This document shows, piece after piece, positions 10,861-25,800 of a stretch of DNA of 64,000 bases. Location of the stretch: the NCBI RefSeq assembly GCF_037893015.1, contig NC_133660.1:283395534-283459533 (forward strand), read 5' to 3'. Made by a program: the position numbers and the translations under genes. The stretch comes from Macrotis lagotis. Its lineage: Eukaryota > Chordata > Mammalia > Peramelemorphia > Peramelidae. The notes beneath the pieces were generated by a model, which was not told the DNA's origin, searched no databases, and was given only the letters and a program-made list of their open reading frames with translations. The first letter of the stretch is position 1; every line of letters starts with the position of its first letter.

Positions 10861-13800
10861 CTGAAAAGAAAGAACACACACACGTGGCTTGGGGAGGTTC
10901 TGGGGGAGCCCCTCAGTGACTGGCCCAGGGTCATGCTCCAGACTGGCAGAACAAGGGATTTGAATCTGAGGCCCAGCGTCCCAGGCCTGTTCTGCCTCGG
11001 ATCTTCCAGGCAGAACAGGGCCGACCTGGACAGTTTTGGTTCTGGGGGGCCTATATGCTAGACGCCATCTTACATGTTTTACTAATACTGCTTCATGTGA
11101 CCTTCACAAGGACCCTGGGAAGTGGCTGCTGTATTATTTACAGATGAGGAAACTGAGACAGAAGGGAAGAGACTTGCTCAGGGTCCCCCCAGCTAAAAAC
11201 TGTCTTGAGGCTGGATTTGAATTCAGCTCTTGCTGCCTCCAGGCTCAGTACTCTACCCACTGAACCACCTTTAGAGACTATCTGAGCTCCTTCTGTGTAG
11301 CCCCCCACCCAGGTCCTCAGACTTCTTTTCTCTGGGCTGGCAGAAGTGATGGAAAGTGGAAAGGAGCTTCCACTCTGCCTGTTCTAGCCCATGGCCTGGT
11401 TACTCTAGACCCTCCCTGCCAAGGTTGGTAAGAGCCCTGCTGAGGGGGATGAGGGAGCTGCCAGTCCCTGGGCTGTGGCTGCCCACCCGCCCAAGGCCCC
11501 TGACCCAACGTTTCTTCCCCCTGGGGTTTCCACCGGCCACATGGACCTCCTACGGACCTTCACAAAGTATCTCAGGTCAGACGGAACGATGAAGACGTCG
11601 GGCGTGACTGGAAGCGGAGCGTGGGAATAGAAGTGCTCCATGTCAATGCTCATCTCTTCAAAGGGAGGGTGGAGGGGGTAGTAGCTGTGGAGACAGAGAA
11701 GAGGGCACACCAGCCTTGGGGTGGGGGAGTGGAGGGAACCCAGGCAGCCTCCTCAGTTTACAGCTGGGGAAAGCAAGGCACAGGAGACGCGCCCCCACGT
11801 AGCGGGTGGAGCTGAGGACTCAGCCATCTCCCCAGAGCCAGCACCTCTTGCTTGCTCCTGCCTAGCCTGTCTCCCTCTACACCATCCCTGCCTGGCTTCT
11901 GGGGGCTCAGTCCGGGCTCAGGTTACTGTCCCCTCAGGTGGACCTCGAGCTACAGCTGGGGTCTGGCTGAAACTCTCACACCGGCCCGGCCCCTCCCCTT
12001 CAGATCACTGCTCTTCCTAGTTGGGGGTGGCAGCAATTGGCCTCACCTCCTCTGGGTCAGGACGTGTTTGAGGAGGCGGCTGAATCTGTCCGACGTACTG
12101 GAGGAACTGGGGAAGGGACAGAGACACATCAGTTGGGCTGCGTGCTGCCCTCAACAGGGGTGGTGACGACAGGAGGCTGGCCACACCCCAACCACCCGGT
12201 TGTGTTTCCAGGTGAGGGGGCCCCATCCTGCAGCCTGAGGGCCAACTCAGGGGAGAGCGAAAAAGCCCCTCCAGAACAGTACCCCAGTGCAGGAGGCTGG
12301 GACTTCAGGGTCCTGAGGCTGGGAGGAGGCCAGCAACCCGGCCAAGAGCAGACACCATGGCCAGCCCACGCCCTTCCCCACATTCCTTCCCTCCGAGGAG
12401 ATGCTGGGAGGGCTCAGCTGTCAAATCCAAACTCATATCCTTGGCTGGAAGTGATCTGTTCTCCTCCCAGAGTTACATGCCGTCCTAGTCGGAGAAGGCC
12501 CCAGCCACGGGCCTCCACCCCACCCCCCCATATCGGGAGAGGCCCAGAAACTTCAGGAAAATAAATCAAGGCGTTGTCACCCCCCACTCAGCCTTGCCAG
12601 GCCCCAGCTGGATGCTGGAGAGAGGGGAGGGGGGAGAGTGGGAAAATGAGTTGATTGGGGAGCCCCACCCGAACAAAGTAGAGACAAAAGGGCAAGGAAT
12701 TCTTGGGGTCTGAATGGCGGGGATGCAGCCCCCGCGTTGGCCAAAGGAACTACAAAAGCCATGAACAAGCCACGAACACAGCCACATCACCTGGTCCATG
12801 TCAAGTGGGCTGATGGCCACTTGCCAAATGGCATCAGTGGGGAATGTGGCTGGGAAGAAAGCCTGGTCACAACCAGTCAGCCTGTACTCCTCTGGCAGGG
12901 GCTCTCCTCACCTGAGGGCCAACAAGGACCTGGGGAGGGTGAGAACCCTGCCCCCCCGCCTGCTGGCCGGGAGCCCACCAAGGGTCTCTCACCTGCTGAT
13001 CTCCTCTGCTCCCATGTGAAGCAGCAGGTCTGTTGAGGTCAAGCCCAGAATCACTCCGTTTATGGAGAGGGTGCAGGGGTCAGACACAAAGTGGACTCGC
13101 TGGAAGGGGAAAGAGAGGGCATGGCGTTGTATCTCCTGGAACCCCAGAGCAATAGCGACTCCCATGGCCAGGAAAGGCTGGGTTCGGTGTTGTAGAGGGA
13201 GGGAGGCCGAGCTCACCCGTGGCAAGCCCACACAACACACACACACCTCAATCTGGTCTGTCCAGAAAATGCTGGGGAAACCACCAAGAAACTGGAGCCT
13301 AAGTGCTAATGGGTGCCTTCCAGCACACTGTGAGCGACCCCATTACTCCTCACTGCCCCCTCCACCTCATCCTAGATGAGGGCCCCCCAGGCATCTTTTC
13401 TTGAAGACAAAGGTGCCATCGTGTTTTCCCTACCTTGCACCTGGCACCCTGCTGCCAGCTGTGCCTTCTAAGGCTGTTTTCCCTCCAGTCTTCCATAGCT
13501 GCCCTCCCCTGGAGGCAGGGAGGTTAGGAAGGCCTTTTAAGTCAGTGTAAGCTCTGACTTACAGGGAGTTTGTGGGCCACTCTGACCTCCAGATCTTCCA
13601 AGGGGGCCTTCCCAAATCAGAGCTGTCATACCAGCTTTCCAAACTCAATGAAGCCCCAGTTCTTTTTCTAGATGTGGCTCATATACCTGCTTGTCCTCTG
13701 AGGAAAACTCTGGGATGCTGAAGGGTGGTTGTGGGTACACTGGCTGATGATGTGCATCTCGCAGGGATGGGACGAATACGAGGTGGATGCCGGAACTGTG

Positions 13801-16800
13801 GAACAGAGAATAGAGGTGGTGTTATGGGAGGTGCCACCCCACCTCCCAGGAAGTTTTCAGGGCATCGTGAGAGACAGAAGAGGTTTGGGGACAGAATGTA
13901 AAAGTGTGGGGGGTGCTGTTCATGGAAATGTCTGCATTTGCTAGGAAGATGAAGTCTACAATGCCATGGCCCAGCCCTGGGAATCCAGAGTTCCTCCTGC
14001 TGGACCCCGAGGGCCAAACAGCTTCACACTTCCTGTTGAGCTCCAGGAGAGATTTGAGGCCAGGCTGTGGGCCCTCCCTCTGTGGAACCCCTGAGCATGA
14101 CAGCCAGCACTCTGGTCTCTTCTGGATCCTGACTGGCTCTGATATGGCCAAGACCTATCACTTAAAACCTGATACTCTGCCAGGTACCTACCGAGGGGTC
14201 ACAGATGATCCAAGGAAAAGGGGCCTTGCTGGTGAGAGAGCTGGGGATCCTCCCCTTCTCCCTCCACCTGAGGCCTGACCCAACTACTTCGAGATCTAGC
14301 CAGTTGGCATTAGAATGGTCTGTTCATCATCTGTCTTAGTAAAGTGGCACGAGGGTCTCACATATACTCCTTTGGAAAAGTCAGGTGGGGTCCCCCAGGG
14401 ATGTGGTCCCTGCAGCTGCCTCCAGGTCACACCCACAAGGGAAGACACTCAGGGAATGTTTGGGTGACCAGCACCCAGACTCCGTTTTTGCCTCTTGGTG
14501 TCACCAGAGCACCCCCCCCAGCATGAGTGGCATCCTGACCCAGGGCTCTAGGAACCTGGGACACTTGGCATGAACCCTCTGGTCCAGCCTCTTGCCCTTC
14601 CTGGCCACACAAAAGCAGGGAGGAGGCTAAAGTCAGGGGACCTGTGGCTTCCATGAGCTGTCTGGAGCAGAGCGAGGGCTATGTTGGGGGTACCCTGGAG
14701 GGTGCTGACCCACAGCTCTTCAGTGGAGAACCAGAAAGGAATGCCCCCAGCATTGCAGCCTAGATGATTTTTCCCACCAGTTCTACCTTTTCCCAGTCTG
14801 AAAAGGGAAGTGCGTGGTGGTTTCTGTGTGAGCCATCAGAGGTGGCCCTGGTTCCCAGGGGACCAGCTTCCCGAGGCAGTTGTGGCCTGCGGGGTGGTGC
14901 CTGGCTGGCAGAGACCAGGCGCACATGGCTTCCCTGGAGGTATTTCATTATTGTGATGAGGAAACAGCCTGGTCACTTGTGGTTATGAACCAGCTGTAGG
15001 GGAGGCCTGGGAGAAAATTCCGGCTAAACTCTGGGATTGCACAATTTCTTATGTCATAGTGGGAGGGTCCTGGGACTTTCTGACCACATGCCTCACCCTA
15101 ATGGGTGAGGAAAGGCCAGGGAGTCAGCCTACCCCCAAATAAGTCCACAAAATGTGGGAGCGGCTACCCCAACACTGACTGGCAGCAGATGAAAGTGCCT
15201 GGTGGCGCCTGCTGGGCCCTGAGGAACAATGTTGATCTGTTCCTTGTTCCACTGCACCCAGGACCTCGTGCTGGTGGGAGGCCCAAACCAGGCAAGCCCT
15301 CCCCCTGGGGAGGCCCGGGGGCAGCAGCAGCAACAGTAAGGGTCTTAGGCCCAGAGAGCCAATTAATGTCCTGGGAGGTGAGGGGAGAACAGGCTCATCA
15401 CTCGTCACACCTGGGGGTCAGTTCTCAACTCGGGGACAAGGCGGCATCTCGCCCCTGAAATGACCTCTGCGATGCATTTGCTTCTGCTCTCAGACCCATG
15501 GGAGCTCAACTCCTCAGGGGGCCCTGCCCCGCCACAGGAAGGCTGCTTCCTGAAGGAGTTTCTGCTCCCCAAACCAGAAGCACATCCTCTCTTCTGTAGC
15601 TGAGTTCAAAGATTCCACTCCCACTGACCACCAAGAGGGGTTTCCAACTGCCACCCCTCAGGTACCACCATAGCGACCGTTGAGGGAAGAGTGCAAGGGC
15701 CCCAGGGAGCATGGAAGGGTGCGGCTGAGCTTCCAGGCTGGCTGTTTGGGTCACTGAGGACCATCCAACATTTCTCCCAGTCACCCCAAAAAAGATTCCC
15801 ATGGTGTGCATCTAGAGGAGGGAAAGGGCAGGGGAGGGGGAACGCTGTTCTAAGGCACCAGCTGCTTGGGTCCCAGCTGACCAGAGACAGAAGGCCCCAG
15901 CTCCCATGTGCCACTGATGGTCAAGGCCTCCCAAAGAGCTGGATAGAAACGGGGCAGAGCCGGGAGGTGGGAGCTCCAATGGCCGTGCTGCTCCCTACAC
16001 ACTCAGATCCTAACCTTTTGGTCCTTTCGATAATCATCAACACACACTGCTTGAACACGTCTTCAAAGGAGCTGGTCAGCCGACAGTTCTGTAAGAGGGG
16101 AGAAGCTTGGAAGGTGGCAGGGCCTCAAAGTCACCAGGGATGGCTCCTGAGGGGGACCCCCCCCCAGGCCTCTGGGGAAGAGGAGTCTGGGCCAAGGCCT
16201 TCAGGCCTCCCTTGGGAGGGACTGCCTTGCTTGGCCAGGGCCTGAGTTTTCTCAGGGGATGGCTGTTTTTGAGGTGCCCTTCCGCAGGCCTGACAACTGC
16301 CCCAAGTGGAGTTTCTTACCTCAACCTGTTCATGCTTGGCATCAAGGAAAGGGCCCAGCTGCAGCAAGAGAAAGAGAAGACGAAGCATCAACCAAGCAGA
16401 TTAAAACAAGGACAAGAGGGGAATAAAGATTGGCCTCTGGGTCTCCAGAACGGATGAGGCGAGGGGGGGCCTCCGGTCCTCATTTGTTCTGTGACACAGA
16501 CCCCCAGGGACTCTTCTGGACACATCAGAATCTCGTTTTTTAAATCTTAAGAAACCAAGTTCAGGGATCCCAGGTTCAGCACCTTCACTGCAGGGGACAC
16601 TTCTCAAATGTAGATGCCATCTAAACCCTTCTCACAGCTGGGCCAAGGGGGGGAGGGGTCGACTGGCTCATGAGTCCCCATTTCTCCTTGCCTTTCCAAA
16701 GGCTGGCAAGGAGAGGGGTTGTCATACTTGTGAGTGGTCAAAGGAGGACCACTGTCAGACACACACCTTTATTCACTCTATTTTTTTTTTTAGGTTTTTT

Positions 16801-19800
16801 TGCAAGGTAAATGGGGTTAAGTGGCTTGCCCAGGGCCACACAGCTAGGTAATTATTAAGTGTCTGAGCCCGGATTTGAACCCAGGTACTCCTGACTCCAG
16901 GGCCGGTGCTTTATCCACTACGCCCCACTCTATTTTTTTAAGGCAATGGGGTTAAGTGACTTGCCCAAGGTCACACAGCTAGGTATTTATTAAGTGTCTG
17001 AACTCAAATTTGAACTCAGGTCCTCTTGAGGGCCAATGCTCTATCCACTGTGCACCTAGCTGCCCACCTTCATTTACTCTTGCATGATGCTTATAAGGGA
17101 GGAAAGGAATTAATTCTTATCAGTAGGGTGGCCTAGGGTGGCAGAGACACAGAGACATGTTAAATACAACTGGCGAGATGTGAGAGGTGCCTATGGATGC
17201 TCAGCCACAAAAAATAAAGACCAGAGAGGATTGCCAAGCATCCGATGCTTTTCATAGGGGGCTGCTGCCCAGGGGTCCTTACCAGAATGCAGACGTCTGG
17301 CTGGTCTCTTTCAATGACAGTGAGCAGATCGAATATGGGGTCGTAAGTGATGCTGTCTGATGTTGTGTAAGGCCCACAGGCTACCAGGATCATTCGCTGG
17401 TCTGAATCTAGTAAGGAGGACAGTATGACTCAAGAGGCTTTGTCAACAGGACTGCAGAATGGTGCAGGAGGGGCTGGGGGCTTCAGGGAAGGAGGAGACA
17501 CCAGAGTGTGCTGAGACCACCCCCAAGGGTCTTGGTCATAGTGCTAAAGGCTGGTCTGCCTACTCCGCTAGAGGTCTCGGTTCTCCTGCAAAGAGTCTGT
17601 GAGGCTTCATGACAAACAAACATGAGTTTCCCTCCTGCTTCTTCCAGGATGTATGACTTCCTTTCCCCGGTGCAGATGATAGCTCTTCTGTGGACCCTGG
17701 GGCTGGCCTGCGGACGCTGGGTCCACAACGGGAGAACACCCACATCAAACCCCAGCTTGGCCTTGGGAATTCTTGGACCATGGCTGCCCATGTCCTCCGG
17801 AATACATAGGGGTTGGGCTGTGGCTGTGCTGTGTGCGACTGGCCTTGGCATCTCCACCAAACTACCAGCTTCCCCCCTACCTCCTGCTCTGGGTTGTGCT
17901 GCCCTCAAACACAGCATGGGTCTGCCTGGGATGGAGAAGCCACACTCCAGGGAGCCTGAACTAAGGCTCTAAGATAGCCTTGCTAGTCAAAACTGAGCGT
18001 GGCTTTTCTCCAAATGAATTCTATTTTTAAACTCACCTCCATCCTCTTCTGTGGGCTGGTAGAAAGGAAGAGGTACTCCCTAAAAACAAGGAAAAAAATC
18101 CTAATTCCAGGTCTGTGTCTTACATTTGGACTGAGAAGCCATGGGCCAGGGGATAATGGCAAAGGGGTCATGTCCTTGTCCTCTGAGACAGCTGGCCTCT
18201 GTCAGAGAAGGTGGCAAAGAAAGGAAGCTGTCTGTGGGATTGCAGGTTGGGGTGAGGACATTTGGAACAGCCCCTGCCACTGTAGCCTCAGGGGCTGGGC
18301 CCTGATGGTGATGGCCTCCAGAGACTGAGACATAAGTGAAAAGGTGCCTTGTGGGCAGGAGCTGGACCTACGCCATCCTTTCCTGTGTCTGTGAGGTAGA
18401 AGCAGGGGCTGTGACCCCTGGGGGAGGAGATACCCCCCCAAGAGGTGTGAGTTCATCACCTCATAGAGTTTGGTGGCAATGAACTTCTTTCCTGTTGTGT
18501 TGGTTCCCTCCATAATGACAACCTGCAACCCAAGGGGTAGAAACATAGTGACCAATCACAAGTTAATTCCAAATGGGTCCCGCCCCCAACACAGCAGCAT
18601 CCTAAGAGGAAGCCAAGCAGCCCCTTGCCCAGGGGACTCTGGCTCTGTCTGTCTCTCATGATCCTGGATGCTCCCTCCCATTAATGCTAAGATCGAAGCC
18701 TCACCTGGCCAGGAAAAAGAGAATATTCCTTGAGCTCTGAGAGATCCACTGGGATCTGGACCCCTAGGGAAAGCTCCCGGTCTCCTTCCAGGATCACAGA
18801 TTTGGAGTTCAACTTCCCATTACTATCACAACCAATCTGTCCCAGCAGAGTGATTGGTTCCTAGGGAAGTAAAGAGGCTACAGCATGAAAATGGTGGCAG
18901 AGAGGGGAAGCCCTAGCCCACCTCAGCTCCTCGAGCCACCTGGACCCAAGTGAACCTGGTGGCTTAATAATGTCAACTGTCCAACCTCAATGGTCAAGGG
19001 AGAAGGTCCATTAACAGAGATGATACACATCAGGAGTGATGGCGAGGACCTCCGTTAGAAGCTGGACTTCCTGTTGGCCATGCCACCCAGCCCCAGCACT
19101 CCCTGGGATTCGGTCCCCGCTGCTACTCTTAGCCTCTGGGCCCAGGCACCTTCCCCAAGGCTCCTCCTTGGCAGAAGTCATGGATGAGATTTTACCCTCC
19201 CAAGGGGAAGGCAATGTTGGGGTCTGGTCATGCAGACTCAAAGGGTTCAGGTCAACCTGGATGGACAACTCACTTGCTCAGCACCGATGCTCACTCACCT
19301 GGGCTGGCACTGAAATAGGACTCAAGGCCTCGATCTTGTAAAACTCCTTCAGTTCACAGCCCAGCTCTTCAATCCTGAAGGTCAGAACTGAAGCCAGGAG
19401 GATTAAAGGTTTGAAGAAGGAAAAGACACTATCCCCCCACCACTTCTCCAATCAGGTGTCAAGCAAGGGTAGCCAGCTTGGGCCGGTCTATGTAGGCAGT
19501 GGCTCGGGGGACCTGGTGAGCTCCCAACAGGCCGAAAAAGGAGAACCCCCCCCCCACTTTAAAGCTCAATGCCTGTCTTCCAAGTATGGCTAGAGAGGCT
19601 GGCCTGCCCTTTTCCCTGAGCCTGATGGGGGACAGCAATATACACAGAGGGTGGTGGAGACATCTTCCCTAAGAACCACCAGGTGGAGGGAGGGTCCTAA
19701 TAGCACCTCCTTGTTCTTTTACAGGAACTGAGGGCAAAGTTGACCTATTCAAAGTGGTGACTGCTGACTCCTGAAAGGGGTGCGACTGGCCGTGGACCCG

Positions 19801-22800
19801 CAGGCTACTCCTGCCCTGGGTGAGCCCACAAAGGCAGCTCTGAGGTCTCATTCCAGGAGAATCACCTTCTCGGACATCTGTGAGCTTCTGGAACATGGAT
19901 TTGTAGCTCTTGGTGAGGGCCCTGTCGGTGTCCAAGACCTTCACCCTGAGTCCGGCGCCACCTCCTTTCCCGGACCATGACAAGCCCTGTGTGGAGCCAA
20001 AGGAGGTCACGACCTCTCCACGGCTGCTTCTGGAGCTGTACTTCTGAGAGGGTGTGGCACTGTGGGAACAAAACAGAGCCCATTGTGTGCCAAGCCTTGC
20101 CTCTGGACCGAACTGCCAGGTCCCACTGGCACTGTTTGGCAGTGCCAGCCAGGGTCTGAGCTCTTGGAAGGGCAGTACAGAAAGTGCCTGCAGGGCCTGG
20201 GTCACCGGGCATAGCGTAGGATCGTCTCCGTCCTTAACAGTTCAGTAAAAACCAATGGCTTGCTGGGGAGTTGGGGTGGGCCAGGCCATGCTGAGCCAGC
20301 ACTTAGGCCATGCCCTTTGCAAGAATGTAGTCAAATTTGCCATTTTGATGCCTTCCCTAGAGGCCACACCTAGGGTCACCCAGCTGGAGCAGGTCCTGGC
20401 AGCAGGGCTAAAGAAGGGATGCAATGCCCACCAACCCCACAGGCTGATGACAGCCCCAGGACTGTCTCCAGTATTGCTTTGTTACAGGATCCCTGTCCCA
20501 TGCCCAAGCCAGGCTTTTATCAGCCATCCCAGCCCCTGGCTCACTTCCTCTCCAAACCAGGTAATCCCCTGGCCTGCCCCCAAGACAGAGTGGAGGTGAG
20601 ATGACCAAGAGGCTGGGCCACTGCTGGCAATGGGGTTGAGGGCAGGATGGAGGAGGAAGGGACCCTGGGGACCGTATCACTCTATCACTTCCCCTTTCTG
20701 GACCTAGGCTTCCTTTTGATAGAGCAGATCTGGAAGGTCCTTCATGCCGTGACAGTGCGGGAGCTGTGAGGTCACTTAAAGTATAGTAGACCTGCTGCCC
20801 CCCCCTTCACTGAGTGACCTTGGGCAAGTCACGTCTCTCTGGCCCCGTTTCCTCTATGAAAAAGTGAATCCCAGAGTTGGAACAATGAACCCAAGCCCTC
20901 TTTAAATCAGAATCCTCTACACTACTGGCCTGACAAGTGGGCAGCCTCATAAGGAGCCCATTCCAGAACTTTCTGGTAGCTTCTCCTGACAGGAAGCCCA
21001 CCCATCCAGGTTCTTATTTTCCCCTCCTGTATTCATCTCTATATTTTACTCTAGTCATTCCCAGGTCCTTCCACTGAAGCTGGTCTGGTAGGACCTGGGG
21101 GCCCTTCTCCTCCAGACACTCAGCAGCTCATTAGGTTAACGTCCTTTCTGCAGCCCTGAGTGAATGAACAGGGCAGAGGGGACAGGATGCTGGCACCTTC
21201 TGGCCCATCTCAACTGAGAGTTTGGGTTCCACCTGCTCCAGAGTCACGCTAATGACTAAGAATTTTAAAAAGAGAAAAAAGCTCACCAAATCTAACTAGT
21301 CTGAGGGTGTGGTTGATATCCCAGAGCCAGGGAGCCAAGCCCGGGCATTACAATTACAATGCTCAGTTAAAGAAAAAATTAAAAACAAAACAACTCTGAA
21401 TTGAAAACTCAAGTTTCAAATCCCACTTTCATGTGATGGGGAACTGTGCTGAAAAGCTCAGTTTCTGAGCCTATACCACGTATACAATGGAGAGAAGGAA
21501 TAAGAGAAATACAAATTTCCCCCTCTGGCCAGTCCAGGGGTGCAGAGGAACACAGAATTATTCATGGTCAGGGGCTTGCTGACTATTAGAGCTGGGCCTG
21601 GAGTCAGGATGACCTGAGTGTAAATCTGGCCTTAGACACTTCCTAGTGTTCCTGGGCATGTCACTCATCCTCTTGGCCTCAGTTTCTTCATCTGTCAAAT
21701 AGTGCTTGTTCTTGAAGATCATGACATCATATGATGCCCTGACAAGCACACGAACTGAATGAGTGAGTGGGTCGTGCAAAGTTCCCAGCCTCACTTTCTT
21801 CTCCAAAGTCACTTGGGTCCAGTGGCCAGAAAGGAATCAGGATGACTAGAGATGTCCCTGGATGCGAGGCCATCAGGGTGAAGTGACTTGCCCAAGGTCA
21901 CACTGCTAGTGTCTGAAGTGGGATTCGAATTCCTGTTCTCTTGACTCCAAGGCCAGTGCTCTATCCACTGTGCCACCTAACTGCTCAGTATCTGTCAAAG
22001 AGTACGGCCCCTCTAGTGTCTATGCCAAGATGGTTGTGGGGTTTGGAAGCACTGGGTAGGACTCAACAAGGCAGCCTCTTCCTGTTGGCTACCATAGAAG
22101 ACCACCTGAGCCCATCCATGGGCTGTTCCCAGACCTCATTCCTGCACTCTTTGGCCATGAACCTAGAACAGGAATGAGCTGCTGCATCTTGATACCAACT
22201 CTTGATGCTTCTGCTTCTATTAGATAATCATAAAATGCCAGTGGCCTCCAGGAACAAATACAAAAAAGCCTGATTTGGTCTTCAAAGTCCTTTCCTGTTT
22301 CCTTTCCCCTCCCTCTTGACAAATCCTCTTTGATCCAGAGCCCCTGGCCTCCCAGGAATTCCACAAACAAGATCCTCCATCTCTCAGCTCTGGGCATTTT
22401 CTCTGGCTGTCCCCCAGGCCTGGACCCCTCTGCCTTCTCTGCTCTAATGACCTTCCTGGCTTCCCCACCCCTCTCAATTCCAGGGCCTTATCTCAGTTAG
22501 TTCTTATTTATCCCTATACAGCCTTCTTTGGATATATTTCGATTTGTTGAACTGTAAGCTCCTGGAGGGCAGGGACTCTCTTTTTTAACCTGGGAGCTGA
22601 GACTCAGAGGGTGGTACTCAATCAATGCTAATTGCTTGACTGACTCCTCCTGGGGTCATAGTTATATGGAGCTTGTTCTCTGGCCTGCCTGGGTCTGTAC
22701 AGGCTGGAATAGGGAGAAGCCTCAGAAGTTGGTGGCCTGGCCTGTCTGGGATCACATGGGCAGCAAGTGGTTGAAGCAGGTCTCACAGCCTGGTCCTCAG

Positions 22801-25800
22801 TCCACCAACTCAGGAAGCCTCTGGAGGCTCAATCAGGCTTGATGGCTGGTGACAGGTTAGAATACCTTATTTCTGAATTGTGAGATTCTACTTCCTTTCT
22901 GCTTCTAAGGAATTCAGAACTCATGTTTACAACTTACAAAAGCTGGGGTGGCTAGGTGGCACAGTGGATAGAGCACCGGCCTTGGAGTCAGGAGTACCTG
23001 AGTTCAAATCTGGCCTCAAGACACTTAATAATGACCTAGCTGTGTGGCCTTGGGCAAGCCACTTAACCTCACTGCCTTGCAAAAATGAAAAATGAAAAAA
23101 AAAACTTAAAAAAGCCAGCTTCTGATGTCAGCTTTATTAGCCTGCATCAGACAAGGCCGCATCTTCCCTCCCTATGAACCAGGCCCCTGCATACAACAAA
23201 GGCTGAAACTCTTCACTTGGCTGGCTCCAAGGCTTTCATGATTAAAGACTTTCCTTCCCTTTTGGAGAGAGGTTGGCACCCAGGCCCAGTCACACCATCA
23301 GAGGAGCTGCCTACACGGGAGTTTCAAAGATTCCTCAAAGTTCTGAAGGGCAGGTAAGGGCTCTTCTCTCCCCCAGACTCCTCAGAGCCAATAACATCAC
23401 TCTGGAGGCACGAGAGAATCTGGATCCTCTTCCATTCTGGGCTTTTGCACTCAACATTTTAGTTTCTGGAGGGATACCAAAAAGTCAAGGTAAACAGCTG
23501 ATGTCCATCCCAAGGAGGTCAAAGGCAGGAAGAAAGGTCCAAATACGGTCAGGTATTTAGAGCACTCTGGGGAGAGTTAGGAACTGAAATAAAGCAGATG
23601 CCCACTGAGGGGGGAATGCTGACAAACTGTGGGGTACAAACAGCAAGGAGTATCATTGTGCCTTAAGAACTAATGGGGCAGCCGGGTGGCACAGTAGACA
23701 GAGTATTGACCTATAGTTAGGAGGACCTGATTTCAAATCTGAACTCAGATACATAATAATTGCCTAACTGTGTGACCTTGGGCAAATCACTTAACCCCAA
23801 TGCCTTAAAAAAAAAAAACTGACTAGGAGAAGCTGAGATGATGTCTGTGAACTGATGCTGCTTGGACCAGGAAAAGGATCCCTACATAGCGACTTCAACA
23901 ATGGAAAGAGCAAGAACCAGAAGGAGCTGGATGCTATTGCTACAAGTGATCAGAGAGGAGAGAAAATAAGGCCCCACACTGCTGGAGAGACCTGTGCTGC
24001 CCTCCCTCCATGGATGTGCTGGTCAGTTTGGCTGCCCTGCTTTTCTTTTCCTCTTTTGATGATGTCTCTCTGAATAGAGGGCAGAGGGTATTTGAAAATG
24101 AAAAGATATCAAGAATTTTCTTAAAGCACACAAAAAAGTTAAGACCCTCCTCCCCCCACTCTGCCAGACATATCTGCTGTGCCTAATGCTTTGCTGGTCA
24201 GTGCAGGGCTGACACTGGAGAAGAGTGTCTCCCCTACAACCTTGTCCTCCATGCTCTAAATCATTCTTGCTTCTGTTTCCCATTGCTGCCCTTAGGGAAT
24301 TTGGGGTTGACGGCTTTCACACAGGGAGCGGTAGTTGACGGGTTTCCCAAGGCTAAGGCCCCCTCACCTCTCTGGAATGGCCAAGTTACATTGGCAGGTG
24401 AGCAGAATGACCTCCTAAGCCAGCCTGGAGCAGCTGTGCCCAGAAGTGTCCCAGCTCCTTGTAACTTGAGAGAGGGACAAGAAGTAGGTTATGTAACATT
24501 AGAGGTGCTGATTAGGTTCCTTTAAAAACCTATAAAAACAACTCCTAGCCTTTTGGCTGATTTAGAAAACACCCAACAAGAGAAGCAGGTTCAATCCTAT
24601 TTGAACCAGCTAGCAGGTTGCAATCAGCAATTCCTTATCTAGGAAGCAAGCCCTTGAAAACAGGGAGGAAACCAATTTCCTCAATGTCTCTAAGATACAG
24701 TAATTTTCCACAAGAAAGGACGCCAAGAGGAAGCAGGGGGAGCAGGGAGTGGGGCAGTCACCGGCACAAATCATGGGCTTTCTGCACACTCGCCCTGTCC
24801 TTGGGGGTCTTTAAGATCATCTCTGCCTCCAGAGACGCCATACCTTGGAGAGAAGCTGGATGGGGAAAAGAGTAGATGAGGACTTCGAGCTGCTGACACA
24901 TTCCGCTTGGACTGGGGTGTCTCAGGGGTGCTGATGGTGCGCTTCTGAGAACCCTGGAGTAGGAACAGCACATTGAAGCCAGGCCACATCAAGCTGTTGA
25001 ACAAGTGTAAATTCCCGAGAAGGAAAGAAAGGGAGACTCCACAGAAGATTGAGGAGCTAAACTGTGTTAGCTCTCTGGATGTGTTTTAAATTGCCATCTG
25101 GGAGAAGCTTGTCTAAATTAAGAATGTAAACCCTCATTTCTAAACCAATACATTTATATGCAACCACTTCAAAATTCCCAAGATACCCATTCTCACTATG
25201 GCAAAAAGGCTCTCAAAGGCTATGTAAGGAGGCAGGTCTTACTATGGTGCCATGCTTTGACAATACTGGGCAGGGATGGAGTGTGAATCTACTGAAGGAA
25301 GGTCAGATGAGTTAAATTTGTAGAGGTCCATCAGTAGTTTAGCTTCCAAGAGATTAATTTTTGGCTACAGCAAGTCTCCAAAGTCATCAATAAGCCATGG
25401 GAGAATCTGCCTTCCTGGAAGCATCCAAGCAACCAAAAATGTTACAAAACTCGGAAGTCTCTAAAAAGGTCCAAGGCAGGGACATTTCTCCTGTCTACTC
25501 TGGGGACCAGAAGGCTTCTTTTCCTCCCCACCCTGTGCCTTAGATGATGGTGATTGGTTTTGCAACACAAGCTATCTTGCTTGACATGACAATATTTTTC
25601 TGAGATTGGTTAGGGCCAAGTTCTCACTCATTCTTAGTAGTTTATTTATTCCATCTTGCTTGGAGAGGATCTGCCCAGTGTCTGAATTAGATTTGCCTTA
25701 GAATTCACTATTTTACTCCTGAATAAGCCTTTGGAGGAACCTTGGAAGGCGAGGAAAACCTGCAGGTTCTGGAATGCTGGGAATCCACTTCCTCTAATCC

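Noticed and set aside
22945-23112. tRNA-like A and B boxes in the SINE heads, here and in many other copies
   Set aside because: They belong to tRNA-derived SINEs with A-rich tails and not to functional tRNA genes.
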